A DNA stretch of 64,000 nt from Kordiimonas sediminis. GTDB lineage: Bacteria > Pseudomonadota > Alphaproteobacteria > Sphingomonadales > Kordiimonadaceae. The notes under the pieces are model-generated. The model saw only the letters and a list, made by a program, of their open reading frames with translations. It searched no databases and was not told the DNA's origin. Shown here in pieces: positions 9,604 through 18,938 of the stretch. A program made the position numbers and the translations under genes. The stretch spans positions 1,027,893-1,091,892 of the forward strand of contig NZ_BNCI01000001.1 of the NCBI RefSeq assembly GCF_014656395.1, read 5' to 3'. Position 1 is the stretch's first letter, and every line of letters begins with the position of its first letter.

Positions 9604-10455
9604 TTAGCTATTCATAAAGTCCATGTAGGCATTGATCAGGCGCAGGGCAACAGGACCGGGCTTGCCGTCGCCGATCACGGTGTCATCAAACTGGATAACA
9701 GGCATGGCGCAGCTTGTTGTGCTGGTGATGAAAATTTCTGCGGCATCAGCGACTTCCAGCAGGCTGAATGCCCGCTCTTCCACTTTCATCTGATTTTCTT
9801 CCGCCAGTTCCATGACACACTGCCGGGTAATGCCTGGCAGGATATTGTCCTTCGTGGAACGGGTGACAAGCGTTCCGTCCTTGGTAACCATCCAGACATT
9901 GGTGCTGCTGCCTTCTGTGATCATGCCGTCTTTGTCAAACATAACGGCTTCAACTGACCCGGCTTCGCGTGCCGTTTGTTTTGCCAGAACATTCGGCAGT
10001 AGAGAAATGGATTTAATATCACACCGGTCCCAGCGGATATCGGGCACAGAAGTTACTTTAATGCCTGACTGGGCTTTTTTGTAGACGGCATCATAGCTCA
10101 GGCGTTTTGCTGTCATAACAAGTGCTGGACGTGTGAAAGACGGGAAAGCGTGATCTCGCCGCGCAACACCGCGTGTTACCTGGATATAGACAATACCTTC
10201 CAGGATACGGTTCTGTCGCACAACTTCTTTGAGCACCACTTCCATGGGGGCTCGTGCCATCGGGGCTGCGATCTGCAGTTCTTCCATCGACCGCCACAGA
10301 CGGTCCAGATGCCGCGCACCGTCAATCAACTTGCCATTCTTGATGGCAGCAACTTCATAGACGCCGTCTGAAAATTGGTATCCGCGATCCTCGATATGGA
10401 CGTAAGCTTCGTCATGAGGAACGTAGGAACCGTTCACATAAGCTATTCTGGACAT
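9604..10455 (-). CDS. dat: D-amino-acid transaminase
   Basis: Fold-type IV PLP aminotransferase that interconverts D-alanine/D-glutamate and 2-oxo acids for peptidoglycan precursors or D-amino-acid use. The 283 residues show the family pattern VNGSYVP, DRGYQFSDGVYEV, the PLP lysine K148 in CDIKSISLLPNVLAK, and GSSTNVW. This matches D-amino-acid transaminase (Lys145 in the Bacillus enzyme) better than IlvE or PabC. The ATG at 10455 was chosen because a GGAG Shine-Dalgarno lies about 8 nt upstream and the family alignment starts there. It is divergent from the threonine synthase gene. Confidence 0.88.
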   Translation of the reverse strand: MSRIAYVNGSYVPHDEAYVHIEDRGYQFSDGVYEVAAIKNGKLIDGARHLDRLWRSMEELQIAAPMARAPMEVVLKEVVRQNRILEGIVYIQVTRGVARRDHAFPSFTRPALVMTAKRLSYDAVYKKAQSGIKVTSVPDIRWDRCDIKSISLLPNVLAKQTAREAGSVEAVMFDKDGMITEGSSTNVWMVTKDGTLVTRSTKDNILPGITRQCVMELAEENQMKVEERAFSLLEVADAAEIFITSTTSCAMPVIQFDDTVIGDGKPGPVALRLINAYMDFMNS

Positions 10456-10659
10456 GTCTATTCTCCATGCTGGGCAATCATCAGTCCCAATAGGCTGAAA
10501 CGGGGTACACAATCAAGCGCAAAGACGTTGGACCACATTTGTATATTGTTCCATAAACAGAGGTTATGCCTGTCTTTTAAATAGTCTGACGGGGCCTTTC
10601 TTCCTTGAATTGATCTGATACTCTACACCAAAATACAGATGGGTGATTAGGAGTATAGT

Positions 10660-11892
10660 ATGACTAGGGAATTTAATACCTTTGTTACGCACTTAGAGTG
10701 TGGGCTGACCGGAGAAACGGATTATCAGGCCGGGGTTGTTCACGGCTTGTCGCGCGCAGGGCGGCCACTGTTGGTGCGATATGATCTGGATGGTATCAAG
10801 GCACATGTAGACCGTGACGAAATCGGCAGTCGTCCGGGCGGCTTTTGGAAATGGCGGGAACTTTTGCCGGTTACCAAAACTGAAAATGTGATCGCGCTTG
10901 GCGAAGAAGATACGCCCCTTATTGAGATGCCGACGGTGGCACGGGACCACGGTGTAACGGGTTCTATCATTGTGAAGGATGAAGGACGCCTGCCGACCGG
11001 TAGTTTCAAGGCACGTGGTCTGGCCCTTGCAGTATCGATGGCAAAGGAGTTTGGTCTGACCAAACTGGCCATGCCAACAAATGGTAATGCGGGTGCAGCT
11101 ATGGCCGCTTACGCGACACGTGCGGGAATGGAGACATTCATTTTCTGTCCCGATGATACACCTGATTCCAATGTCTGCGAAATCAGTCTGCAGGGTGGCA
11201 AGGTCTGGCGCGTTAATGGCTTGATCAATGACTGCGGTAAAATTGTCGGGGACGGCAAGGAATCTGTTGGCTGGTTTGATGTTTCAACGCTGAAAGAGCC
11301 TTACAGGATTGAAGGCAAGAAAACCATGGGGCTGGAACTTGCCGCGCAAATGAACTGGACGCTGCCGGATGCAATTTTCTATCCCACTGGTGGCGGCACC
11401 GGGCTGATTGGCATGTGGAAAGCATTTCATGAAATGAAGGAAATGGGCTGGATTGATGGACCGCTTCCAAAGATGATTGCTGTGCAGGCCACAGGATGCG
11501 CCCCGATCGTGAAGGCATATGACGAAGGCAAGCGCCACGCAGAATTATGGCAGGATGCCCATACTTACGCTGCGGGTATACGGGTGCCGGTTGCTGTTGG
11601 GGACTTTTTGATATTGGATGCAGTTCGCCAATCTGGCGGATGGGCTGTTGCAGTGGATGATGACGCAATCGAAGAAGCGCGCCAGGAGGCCGGACATAAG
11701 GAAGGCTTGCTGATTTGCCCCGAAGGGGCAGCGACCTTTGCTGCGTATAAAAAGGCACTTGCCGAGGGGCAGATTGGCAAAGATGCAAATGTTGTACTGT
11801 TTAACTGTGGTAACGGGCTGAAGTACCCGATGCCTGATTTGGCGGGGTCATTAGACCGTCACCAGCCAATCAAGTACGAAGATTTTAAATAA
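10660..11892 (+). CDS. thrC: Threonine synthase (PLP fold-type II)
   Basis: Converts O-phosphohomoserine to threonine in the cytosol. The 410 residues have the PLP lysine in GSFKARG (K117), the substrate loop PTNGNAGAAMAAYA and the glycine-rich phosphate loop YPTGGGTGLIGMW. The N-terminal ECGLTGE resembles the short 'plant-type' threonine synthase. Cys13 does not form an obvious zinc site. A related PLP lyase (for example cysteate or diaminopropionate-type) cannot be excluded from motifs alone. A Shine-Dalgarno TTAGGAG precedes the ATG. The M14 peptidase gene starts 19 nt downstream on the same strand. Confidence 0.83.
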   Translation: MTREFNTFVTHLECGLTGETDYQAGVVHGLSRAGRPLLVRYDLDGIKAHVDRDEIGSRPGGFWKWRELLPVTKTENVIALGEEDTPLIEMPTVARDHGVTGSIIVKDEGRLPTGSFKARGLALAVSMAKEFGLTKLAMPTNGNAGAAMAAYATRAGMETFIFCPDDTPDSNVCEISLQGGKVWRVNGLINDCGKIVGDGKESVGWFDVSTLKEPYRIEGKKTMGLELAAQMNWTLPDAIFYPTGGGTGLIGMWKAFHEMKEMGWIDGPLPKMIAVQATGCAPIVKAYDEGKRHAELWQDAHTYAAGIRVPVAVGDFLILDAVRQSGGWAVAVDDDAIEEARQEAGHKEGLLICPEGAATFAAYKKALAEGQIGKDANVVLFNCGNGLKYPMPDLAGSLDRHQPIKYEDFK

Positions 11893-11911
11893 ACTATACT
11901 GGAGGGACTTT

Positions 11912-14527
11912 ATGAAGTTTGTAAAATCACTTGCCACCGGGGCGGCCATGTTGCTTGCTTCGACGGCTATTAATTCTGCTTATGCGGAATCGCTCGACTA
12001 TTATATGGTCGACGGCGTTACGTATAACAATGCTATTACCAAGCCTGCCGACATTCTGGGGCACGATATTGGGGACCAGCCTTCCCGCCATGATTTGATG
12101 GTGCGTTTCATTGAAACAGTTGCTGCGCAAAGTGACCGGATGACGATCGAGACGATTGGCTACAGCCATGAAAATCGTCCGATCCTGACATTGATTGTCA
12201 CGCATCCAGATAACCATGCACGTATCGACGAGATCCGTGCGGCGCATCTTAAGCGCACAAGCGCTGCGACAGCGGCTGAAGCATCAGACGATCTGCCAGT
12301 TATTACATGGCTGAATTATGGTGTTCACGGCGCAGAAGCAAGCGGCATGGAAGCGGCTATTCCTACTGTGTATCACCTTGCGGCTGCACAAGGTGCCGAG
12401 ATTGAAGAGGATCTGAAGAACAGTGTTGTTGTACTGACAGCGGTCTTTAACCCGGACGGGCATTCCCGTCGTGCCAATTGGATTACGTCATACGGTTCTG
12501 ATGTTGTTATCACAGACCCGGATCACGAAATGCATAACCACCGCTGGCCTGGTGGCCGGACAAACCATTACTGGTTTGACCTGAACCGTCAGTGGCTTTT
12601 GCAGAGCCAGCCTGAAAGCCGTGCCTGGTTGACCCAGTGGCATAAATGGAAGCCGGAAGTAACGGTCGACTATCACGAGATGGGTCGCAACGCGACATAC
12701 TATTTCCACCCTGGTGTACCGACGCGTAAATATCCTCTGATCCCAAGCAAGGGCCGGGAGCTTCTTTATGAACTCGCTGGGTACCATTCTGAGTGGCTTG
12801 ACAGTGAAAAGCAGCTGTATTTCACGGAAGAAGGCTATGATAACTTCTATGTTGGTAAAGGGTCCACATATCCGCAGGTAAACGGTGGTTTGGGTGTTCT
12901 GTTTGAAGCGGGCGCACAGATGGGTATCGCTGCGGAAAGTGATCAGGGCGTGAAAACATACGCGCGGAATATCCGTGACCATTTCCGTACCAGCCTGACA
13001 TCCATTGCCGGTGCGGCGGACATGCGCGAAAAATTGCATGCGTATCAGCGCGACTTCTTCCTGTCAGCGCAAGACCTTGCAAAAGAAGATAAAGTTAAAG
13101 GCTATGTATTCCGTGCGCCGGAAGATCCGGAGCGGATGAATATGTTCCTTGATCTTCTGAAACGGCACCATATTGATACCTACCGTGTGAAAGGTAGCAT
13201 CAAGGCTGACGGTAAAACCTACGGCGATGAGAGCTATATCGTTCCGCTGGCACAGGACCAGTACCGGATGGCGAAGTCCATGTTTAACAAGATCACAGAA
13301 TTCCCTGACCGGGTATTTTATGATGTATCTGGATGGACGCTTCCTGCTGCATACGGTCTGGATTTTGCCGAAGTAACGGGCAGTGTCTCTGCTAAACTGG
13401 GTGACGCGGCAGAAATCACGCGCGTTGCAAGTGTGCCTGAGCGTGCACCCTATGCCTATGTTTTCCGTTGGTCAGACTATTATGCACCGCGTGCGCTGAA
13501 CCGTTTGCTGCAGGCAGGCATCATGGCGCGTGTTGCGATCGAACCGATGGAAGTTGCAACAACAAATGGCGTCGTCAAGCTTGACCGTGGCGGTATCATC
13601 GTGTCGCAGGACCGTCAGACCGTATCCAATGATGATATCTATGATGTGATCAAAACCATTGCTGCGGAAGACGGCATTACAGTGCATGCAGCCACATCTG
13701 GTCGTACGCTGACGCCGGGCACGGACCTTGGCGGCCGCAATAATGTGCGGGACCTGAAGGCACCGCATGTGCTTCTGGTGACCGGTCCTGGCGTTGCAGT
13801 CAGCGATGCTGGCGAAGTATGGCACTTGCTTGACCATAAGATGAAGGTGCCTGTGTCTCTGGTTCGTAAAGAGCGCCTTTCCAGCCTGAAAGATATGGGC
13901 CGTTATACGCATATCGTTCTGGTGGGTGGCTATAACCTGAATCTGGACAAATCCTTCACTGCAGACCTGAAAGATTGGGTCAAGGATGGCGGTACCATTA
14001 TTGGCCACCGTCAGGGTGCACAGTGGATTGCCCAAAATGTTGTCGGTGTGAAGAAAGACGACAAAAAGGATGATTCATCCAAGCCCGTGCGTCTGACATA
14101 CGCTGACAAGGGCCAAAACGATGCCCGTCATGTTGTTGGTGGCGCCGTGTTCGCAAGTAATCTTGATATTACGCACCCAATGGGCTTTGGCTATGTCCGT
14201 GATGAAGTATACACGCACCGTAACACGACACTGACACTGCCGGTTCCAAAAGATCCGTATGCACAGGTTGCAGTCTACGGCGAAGCTCCGCTTGTATCCG
14301 GGTATGTTTCCGATAAACGTCTGGGCGAAATCAAAGGCACGCCAATGATGACCGCTGAGCGTCTTGGACGCGGGTCTGTGATCCTTTTTGCGGATAACCC
14401 TGCCTTCCGGTCCACATACATCGGCGCAGAGAAGATGTTCATGAATGCTATCTTCATGTCCAAAGTCTTCCTGAAGGCGCGTGGCCCTGGCGATGAAGAA
14501 GAAATGGAAATGGAAGCCGAAGAATAG
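11912..14527 (+). CDS. Secreted M14-family zinc carboxypeptidase, large
   Basis: Exported zinc peptidase of 871 residues. It has a Sec signal peptide (hydrophobic core 8-20, cleavage likely after AYA, residue 25). The M14 catalytic domain occupies about residues 55-380, with zinc ligands H139 and E142 in VHGAEASG and H255 in DYHEMG, the NPDGH and FDLNRQW motifs, and a late acidic segment (LFEAGAQ) near the expected catalytic Glu. The C-terminal ~450 residues include a glutamine-amidotransferase-like Rossmann segment (THIVLVGGYNL) and an acidic tail (EEEMEMEAEE). It probably degrades peptides in the periplasm or outside the cell. A Shine-Dalgarno GGAGGGAC precedes the ATG. A clear terminator follows. 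Confidence 0.87.
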   Translation: MKFVKSLATGAAMLLASTAINSAYAESLDYYMVDGVTYNNAITKPADILGHDIGDQPSRHDLMVRFIETVAAQSDRMTIETIGYSHENRPILTLIVTHPDNHARIDEIRAAHLKRTSAATAAEASDDLPVITWLNYGVHGAEASGMEAAIPTVYHLAAAQGAEIEEDLKNSVVVLTAVFNPDGHSRRANWITSYGSDVVITDPDHEMHNHRWPGGRTNHYWFDLNRQWLLQSQPESRAWLTQWHKWKPEVTVDYHEMGRNATYYFHPGVPTRKYPLIPSKGRELLYELAGYHSEWLDSEKQLYFTEEGYDNFYVGKGSTYPQVNGGLGVLFEAGAQMGIAAESDQGVKTYARNIRDHFRTSLTSIAGAADMREKLHAYQRDFFLSAQDLAKEDKVKGYVFRAPEDPERMNMFLDLLKRHHIDTYRVKGSIKADGKTYGDESYIVPLAQDQYRMAKSMFNKITEFPDRVFYDVSGWTLPAAYGLDFAEVTGSVSAKLGDAAEITRVASVPERAPYAYVFRWSDYYAPRALNRLLQAGIMARVAIEPMEVATTNGVVKLDRGGIIVSQDRQTVSNDDIYDVIKTIAAEDGITVHAATSGRTLTPGTDLGGRNNVRDLKAPHVLLVTGPGVAVSDAGEVWHLLDHKMKVPVSLVRKERLSSLKDMGRYTHIVLVGGYNLNLDKSFTADLKDWVKDGGTIIGHRQGAQWIAQNVVGVKKDDKKDDSSKPVRLTYADKGQNDARHVVGGAVFASNLDITHPMGFGYVRDEVYTHRNTTLTLPVPKDPYAQVAVYGEAPLVSGYVSDKRLGEIKGTPMMTAERLGRGSVILFADNPAFRSTYIGAEKMFMNAIFMSKVFLKARGPGDEEEMEMEAEE

Positions 14528-14551
14528 GCTTCCTGACAACAACATAAAAAG

Positions 14552-14576
14552 AAGGGGCCAAGGCCCCTTTTTCTTT
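14552..14576 (+). terminator. Rho-independent terminator after M14 peptidase
   Basis: AAGGGGCC-AA-GGCCCCTT forms an 8-bp stem followed by TTTTCTTT. It lies 25 nt after the stop codon of the peptidase gene and ends the thrC-peptidase unit. Confidence 0.85.
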
Positions 14577-14632
14577 GTGTCGGCAAAGCTGGATCCCAGC
14601 GCTTGTTTACAGCGCTTGATTGCAGCTCTTAA

Positions 14633-15586
14633 TTACAGGGCGCTCACATCTTCGCCGGGTTCAAGGGACACACAGGATTCGTCAGTGTCTGCCGCCTCTG
14701 CCACCAGCCAGTCGATGAAATCAAGAACGCGTTCGCTTTTGATTTTCTCTGCCGGGCTGACAATATGGTGGGCAAAGCCTACCGGCATAACTTCATCAAA
14801 TAATTTCACCAGTCGTCCGGCTTTCAGATCCTCTTCCGCGATGGCAGAGCGCGCCAGTGCAACGCCGCGACCTGCGACAGCGGCTTCAATCGCCAGGGAA
14901 TGGGTGTTGAAATGCAGGGCCGGCAGGCCTTCCTCGATATTCACGCCGGCGGCCCGCAGCCACATAGACCAGTTTGGGGCGCTGTCATCGTCAGAGAAAC
15001 TGTCGTCGTGAATAAGAGTGTGGGCCTTCAAGTCTGCCGGTTTTTTAATCGGCTTGCTGCTTTCCAGCAGTTCCGGGCTGCACACCGGGAAAACGGTTTC
15101 CCTGAGAATCTCGATCACCTCTAGGCCAGGGTATTTTCCGCTACCATAACGAATCGCCAGATCAATATCCTCGACATTGAAATCGGTCAGCGACATGGTG
15201 GCAGAAATTTTGACAATGGCATCCGGACGGCGTTCATAATAACTGGCCAGTCTAGGCACAAGCCATTTGCTGGCGAACGACGGCGACACACTGACTTTGA
15301 TCACATTATGGGATTTGCTCTGTGTCAGTATATCGACGGCTTCTTCCATTTTCTCGAAGCCTTCCTTCAGGGCAGCAAGAGACAATTGTGCTGCTTCTGT
15401 CAGGATAAGAGACCGGTTTGTCCGTCTGAACAGCTCCACGCCCAGAATATCTTCCAGTGATCTGATCTGCTGGCTGATGGCCGCAGGGGTCACGGACAAA
15501 TCATCTGCGGCTTTCTTGAAGCTCATGTGGCGCGCTGCTGCATCAAAGGCGCGCAGGGCATTCAGGGGTAACAAAGACCGTTTCAT
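14633..15586 (-). CDS. LysR-family transcriptional regulator (GcvA-like)
   Basis: DNA-binding regulator of 317 residues. The N-terminal winged helix-turn-helix (residues 1-65, LPLNALRAFDAAARHMSFKKAADDLSVTPAAISQQI) has the exact style of the GcvA/AmpR subgroup. A substrate-binding domain of two alpha/beta lobes follows (about 92-300). The Shine-Dalgarno AAGGAAA is 5-11 nt before the ATG. It lies 94 nt downstream of cysH on the same strand, so it could be co-transcribed with the cys operon by read-through. It does not look like CysB, and its target is unknown. Confidence 0.88.
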   Translation of the reverse strand: MKRSLLPLNALRAFDAAARHMSFKKAADDLSVTPAAISQQIRSLEDILGVELFRRTNRSLILTEAAQLSLAALKEGFEKMEEAVDILTQSKSHNVIKVSVSPSFASKWLVPRLASYYERRPDAIVKISATMSLTDFNVEDIDLAIRYGSGKYPGLEVIEILRETVFPVCSPELLESSKPIKKPADLKAHTLIHDDSFSDDDSAPNWSMWLRAAGVNIEEGLPALHFNTHSLAIEAAVAGRGVALARSAIAEEDLKAGRLVKLFDEVMPVGFAHHIVSPAEKIKSERVLDFIDWLVAEAADTDESCVSLEPGEDVSAL

Positions 15587-15679
15587 GACGTTTCCTTACA
15601 GTCATACAATGTGGGGATAGTATCGGCCCCGGCGTATGTTTGCCAATATCAAATTTATATTGTTTGAAAGACGGGTGTC

Positions 15680-16453
15680 CTATAGCTCGCTCGATTGGTG
15701 GCTGGCAAGTCGGGCATTTTCTGCAAAAGACAGGTGAATACCGCATTCGGTTTTTGCGCTGCCGCGCCAGCGGCCAGCCCTGCTGTCTTCGCCTTCTGTT
15801 ACCCGGTCGGTACAGGGCATACAGCCGATCGACGCGAACCCTTCTGCCACCAATGGGTGTTGGGGCAAGTCATGCTTTTCCCGGTAGGACTGAACATCTG
15901 CAGGGGACCAGCGCGCGAGCGGATTGATTTTTATTTTACCGTCACTGATCTCAAAGTGGGGCAGGCGTGCACGGTCGCCGCCCTGAAATCTTTTGCGACC
16001 AGACGCCCAGCCATCAAATGGTGCGATGGCTTTTTTCAGCGGCACAACTTTGCGAATGAAGCAGCAACCACTGGTATTGCGTGTCCAAAGTGCACCTTTG
16101 GGGTCGTGCTGCGCGATGTCGTCTTCGTCAGGTGTTAGCGTCATGACCGATTGTAACCCGAGCTGGGTTGTCAACTGGTCCCGGTAGCGCTTGGTCTCCC
16201 CGAACAGTTTGCCCGTATCCAGAAACAGTACGGGAATGTCCTGCGAAACGTCCGCCACCAAATGCAATAGAATGGCTGATTCTGCGCCAAAGGAAGACAC
16301 AACAGCGAACCTCTTCCCCAGACGGCGATATGCCTCTGTGATCACGGTTTGCGCACTAGCGTCTCCAAACCGCGCTTCCAGCTCTGCGGCAAGAACCGTC
16401 AGGTCTTTGCCCGCAGAGGCAGCAAAGTCGGATTTTGGCAGTGGCGCAGTCAT
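15680..16453 (-). CDS. cysH: Adenylyl-/phosphoadenylyl-sulfate reductase, Fe-S type
   Basis: Reduces activated sulfate (APS or PAPS) to sulfite with thioredoxin or glutathione electrons. The 257 residues show the nucleotide-binding SSFGAESA motif and FLDTGKLF. Two cysteine pairs, CC at 130-131 (SGCCFIRKV) and CxxC at 211-214 (GCMPCT), bind the [4Fe-4S] cluster of the APS-reductase class. The catalytic cysteine is in ECGIH (C237). The paired cysteines argue for APS as the substrate, although some members also use PAPS. Its ATG directly follows the TAA of the DUF934 gene (TAAATG), so translation is likely coupled. It is the last gene of the cys operon. Confidence 0.93.
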   Translation of the reverse strand: MTAPLPKSDFAASAGKDLTVLAAELEARFGDASAQTVITEAYRRLGKRFAVVSSFGAESAILLHLVADVSQDIPVLFLDTGKLFGETKRYRDQLTTQLGLQSVMTLTPDEDDIAQHDPKGALWTRNTSGCCFIRKVVPLKKAIAPFDGWASGRKRFQGGDRARLPHFEISDGKIKINPLARWSPADVQSYREKHDLPQHPLVAEGFASIGCMPCTDRVTEGEDSRAGRWRGSAKTECGIHLSFAENARLASHQSSEL

Positions 16454-16927
16454 TTAAGATGCCTTTCGCTCCCGCTGGGAAGGCCCATGGCGGGTATGGG
16501 CAACGGATGTGTTGCCGGTATAGTCAGTTTGGTAAAAGGCAGTGAATCGGCCCGCTGCTTTCTGGAACGCAGCCGCGCGTGCATCATCGGTATCCACACT
16601 GTCAAAGCCCGCACGCAGAAGAAACTGCGCCTGATCCGGGATCACCGGACCGGTGGCGCGCAGCTCGCCCGTGAAGTTAAAGTCCTTACGCAGGCGCACA
16701 GCCAGACTAAAGCCGCGCCCGTCGCCAAAGGCAGGGAAGTCGATGGCGATCAGGTCTGCCTTTTCAATCAGTTCCGGGTCGAGGTCTGAATAGGCTGTTT
16801 CTGTCGTCAGAATCAATCCATACGGCGCGTTCTTGCCCGCTAGCTCCTGTGCAGCTTCAGGTGACTGGTCAAATACGGTCAGTGCCACATCGGACAGGGC
16901 CCGTCCTGTTAAATTAATGCGCTTCAT
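16454..16927 (-). CDS. DUF934 family protein of the sulfite-reduction operon
   Basis: A 157-residue protein with the DUF934 hallmark (IAIDFPAFGDGRGFSLAVRLR) and RATGPVIPDQ. The family is almost always encoded between cysI and cysH in proteobacteria, but no biochemical role is established. It has been annotated as an oxidoreductase-like or accessory protein, and I would not assign an activity. The start at 16927 was chosen because a perfect AAGGAGG lies just upstream. It overlaps the end of cysI by 14 nt and abuts cysH, so all three are probably made together. Confidence 0.85.
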   Translation of the reverse strand: MKRINLTGRALSDVALTVFDQSPEAAQELAGKNAPYGLILTTETAYSDLDPELIEKADLIAIDFPAFGDGRGFSLAVRLRKDFNFTGELRATGPVIPDQAQFLLRAGFDSVDTDDARAAAFQKAAGRFTAFYQTDYTGNTSVAHTRHGPSQRERKAS

Positions 16928-18569
16928 ATACCGCCTCCTTGAATGGGTCTGCGCCAATACGGCGATATGTTTCTAGAAACTTTTCACCGTCCTGACGTTC
17001 GCCCAGATAGACAGCAACAACAGTTTCCACGGCATCAACAATGCCGTTTTCGTCAAATCCCGGGCCTAAAATCTGGGCTTTGCTGGCGTCTTCGGCACCG
17101 CTACCACCCAGTAGAAGCTGATAGACTTCTTCGCCCTTACGGTCGACACCGAGGATACCAATATGGCCTGCGTGGTGGTGGCCACAGCTATTGATACAGC
17201 CAGAGATTTTCACCTTCAGTTCGCCGATGTCCTGCAGGCGGGTAATGTCATCAAACCTTTTGGCCAGATTTTGGGCAATCGGGATCGAGCGGGCATTGGC
17301 CAGGGCACAGTAATCAAGTCCAGGGCAAGCGATAATGTCAGAGATCAAACCAACATTGGCCGTGCCAAGACCGCTACGGGACAAGGCTTCATACAGTTCT
17401 GGTAAATCGCGGCGTGCAACATGCGGCAGGATCAGGTTTTGTTCGTGACTGACACGAATTTCGCCCAGGCTATATGTGTCAGCAAGGTCAGCAACCAAAT
17501 CCATCTGCGCGTCGGTCGCATCGCCGGGGATGCCGCCGTGCGGCTTAAGCGAGATGGTTACATTGACATGGCCTGGCACCTTGTGTGGACGCACGTTGTT
17601 TTTTAAGAACGCATGAAACAGAAAGTTGTTGGCAGCCAGTTCATCTACAGCCGGGTCCTGTTCGGGCAGCACCTCCAGTGGGGGTGGCGCGAAGAAGGCT
17701 TCGATCCGTTTGATTTCGGCTTCCGGGACATCAATTGGATGGTGTCTGGTTGTCTGCCATTCTTTTTCAACCAGGTCGGCAAAGGTATCGGAACCCAGTG
17801 CCTCAACCAGGATTTTGATCCGAGCCTTATATTTATTGTCACGGCGGCCCTGTTCGTTATAGACGCGCAGAATAGCCTCCAGATAACCAAGAAGATCGGC
17901 CTCGGGGATGAAGTCGCGAATGGTTTTGGCGATAACCGGTGTACGGCCCATGCCGCCACCGACCAAGACTTCAAAGCCGATGTCGCCGGCGTCATTCTTG
18001 CGCACAACAAGGCCAATATCATGCCATTTAACCGCTGCCCGGTCAGACGGGGCACCAGTGATGGCGATTTTGAATTTGCGCGGCAGGAACGAAAATTCCG
18101 GATGGAACGTTGACCACTGTCTGATCAGTTCTGCATAGGGGCGCGGGTCCGCAATTTCGTCAGCAGTTGCGCCGGAAAACTGATCCGTGGTGACATTGCG
18201 AATGCAGTTACCACTGGTTTGGATTGCGTGCATTTCCACGTCAGCCAGATCAAGTAGAATATCAGGTGTGTCCACAAGTTTTGGCCAGTTATACTGAATA
18301 TTCTGGCGTGTGGTGAAATGACCGTAGCCTTTATCGTATTTACGGGCAATCAGGGCAAGGCGGCGCATCTGAACCGATGACAGCGTACCGTAAGGAATTG
18401 CCACACGCAGCATATAGGCATGCAGCTGCAGATACAGGCCATTCATCAGCCTAAGCGGCCGAAATTCTTCTTCCGTCAGTTCGCCGGACAGGCGTCTGTT
18501 CACCTGATCGCGAAATTCTTCAACGCGGGTGTTAACTATCTCTTTGTCGTAGGGGTCGTAAGCGTACAT
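16914..18569 (-). CDS. cysI: Sulfite (or nitrite) reductase hemoprotein, siroheme/[4Fe-4S]
   Basis: Carries out the six-electron reduction of sulfite to sulfide for cysteine synthesis. The 551 residues have two ferredoxin-like/NirB repeats. Typical motifs are FTTRQNIQYNW, TSGNCIRNVTTDQFSG and ISHEQNLIL-like RVSHEQNLIL. The siroheme-coupled [4Fe-4S] cluster ligands are C415, C421, C458 and C462 (ACPGLDYC...SGCINSCG). No CysJ flavoprotein is encoded nearby, so a ferredoxin is the likely donor. The family includes nitrite reductases; the sulfite assignment rests on the operon with cysG and cysH. The ATG lies 27 nt after the DUF2849 stop. Confidence 0.93.
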   Translation of the reverse strand: MYAYDPYDKEIVNTRVEEFRDQVNRRLSGELTEEEFRPLRLMNGLYLQLHAYMLRVAIPYGTLSSVQMRRLALIARKYDKGYGHFTTRQNIQYNWPKLVDTPDILLDLADVEMHAIQTSGNCIRNVTTDQFSGATADEIADPRPYAELIRQWSTFHPEFSFLPRKFKIAITGAPSDRAAVKWHDIGLVVRKNDAGDIGFEVLVGGGMGRTPVIAKTIRDFIPEADLLGYLEAILRVYNEQGRRDNKYKARIKILVEALGSDTFADLVEKEWQTTRHHPIDVPEAEIKRIEAFFAPPPLEVLPEQDPAVDELAANNFLFHAFLKNNVRPHKVPGHVNVTISLKPHGGIPGDATDAQMDLVADLADTYSLGEIRVSHEQNLILPHVARRDLPELYEALSRSGLGTANVGLISDIIACPGLDYCALANARSIPIAQNLAKRFDDITRLQDIGELKVKISGCINSCGHHHAGHIGILGVDRKGEEVYQLLLGGSGAEDASKAQILGPGFDENGIVDAVETVVAVYLGERQDGEKFLETYRRIGADPFKEAVYEAH

Positions 18570-18596
18570 CTTTAAAACTCTCTATCCTTTGGGGCC

Positions 18597-18920
18597 TTAA
18601 CGGCGTTCCCAGTCTGGAGAAACCTGATAGCCTAAATCAGGGCGCACGCTTGGGCCTTTGGCCTGCATGACATGCTTGATATGGGCTGGGTAATAATGGT
18701 CGTCTTTTTGCTCTGCCGGGATAAACACAGGGTCAATGACGTTATTAGCGTCGGCAAAGGCACGTGCTTTTGCCATCAAGGCATCCAGACCGTCCCCTTC
18801 GGCGACATCCGCCAGTGCAGGTTCTGCGTGCCAGGCACCGTCCCGTCCGAAAAACAGCGCACGGCCTTCGCGCAGGCAATTCGCCAAAATCATCTGTGGG
18901 CCAACAGGTTTCTTTGCCAT
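18597..18920 (-). CDS. DUF2849 family protein of the sulfite-reduction operon
   Basis: Small (107-residue) soluble protein, recognisable as DUF2849 from PQMILANCLREGRALFF and the KDDHYYPAHIKHVMQAKGPS segment. The family is largely alphaproteobacterial and sits between siroheme synthase and sulfite reductase, as here. That placement suggests an accessory role in sulfite reductase assembly or electron delivery, but this is inference. The Shine-Dalgarno AAAGGATAA precedes the ATG. It starts 18 nt after the cysG stop. Confidence 0.83.
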   Translation of the reverse strand: MAKKPVGPQMILANCLREGRALFFGRDGAWHAEPALADVAEGDGLDALMAKARAFADANNVIDPVFIPAEQKDDHYYPAHIKHVMQAKGPSVRPDLGYQVSPDWERR

Positions 18921-18938
18921 TGTTATTATCCTTTTGCC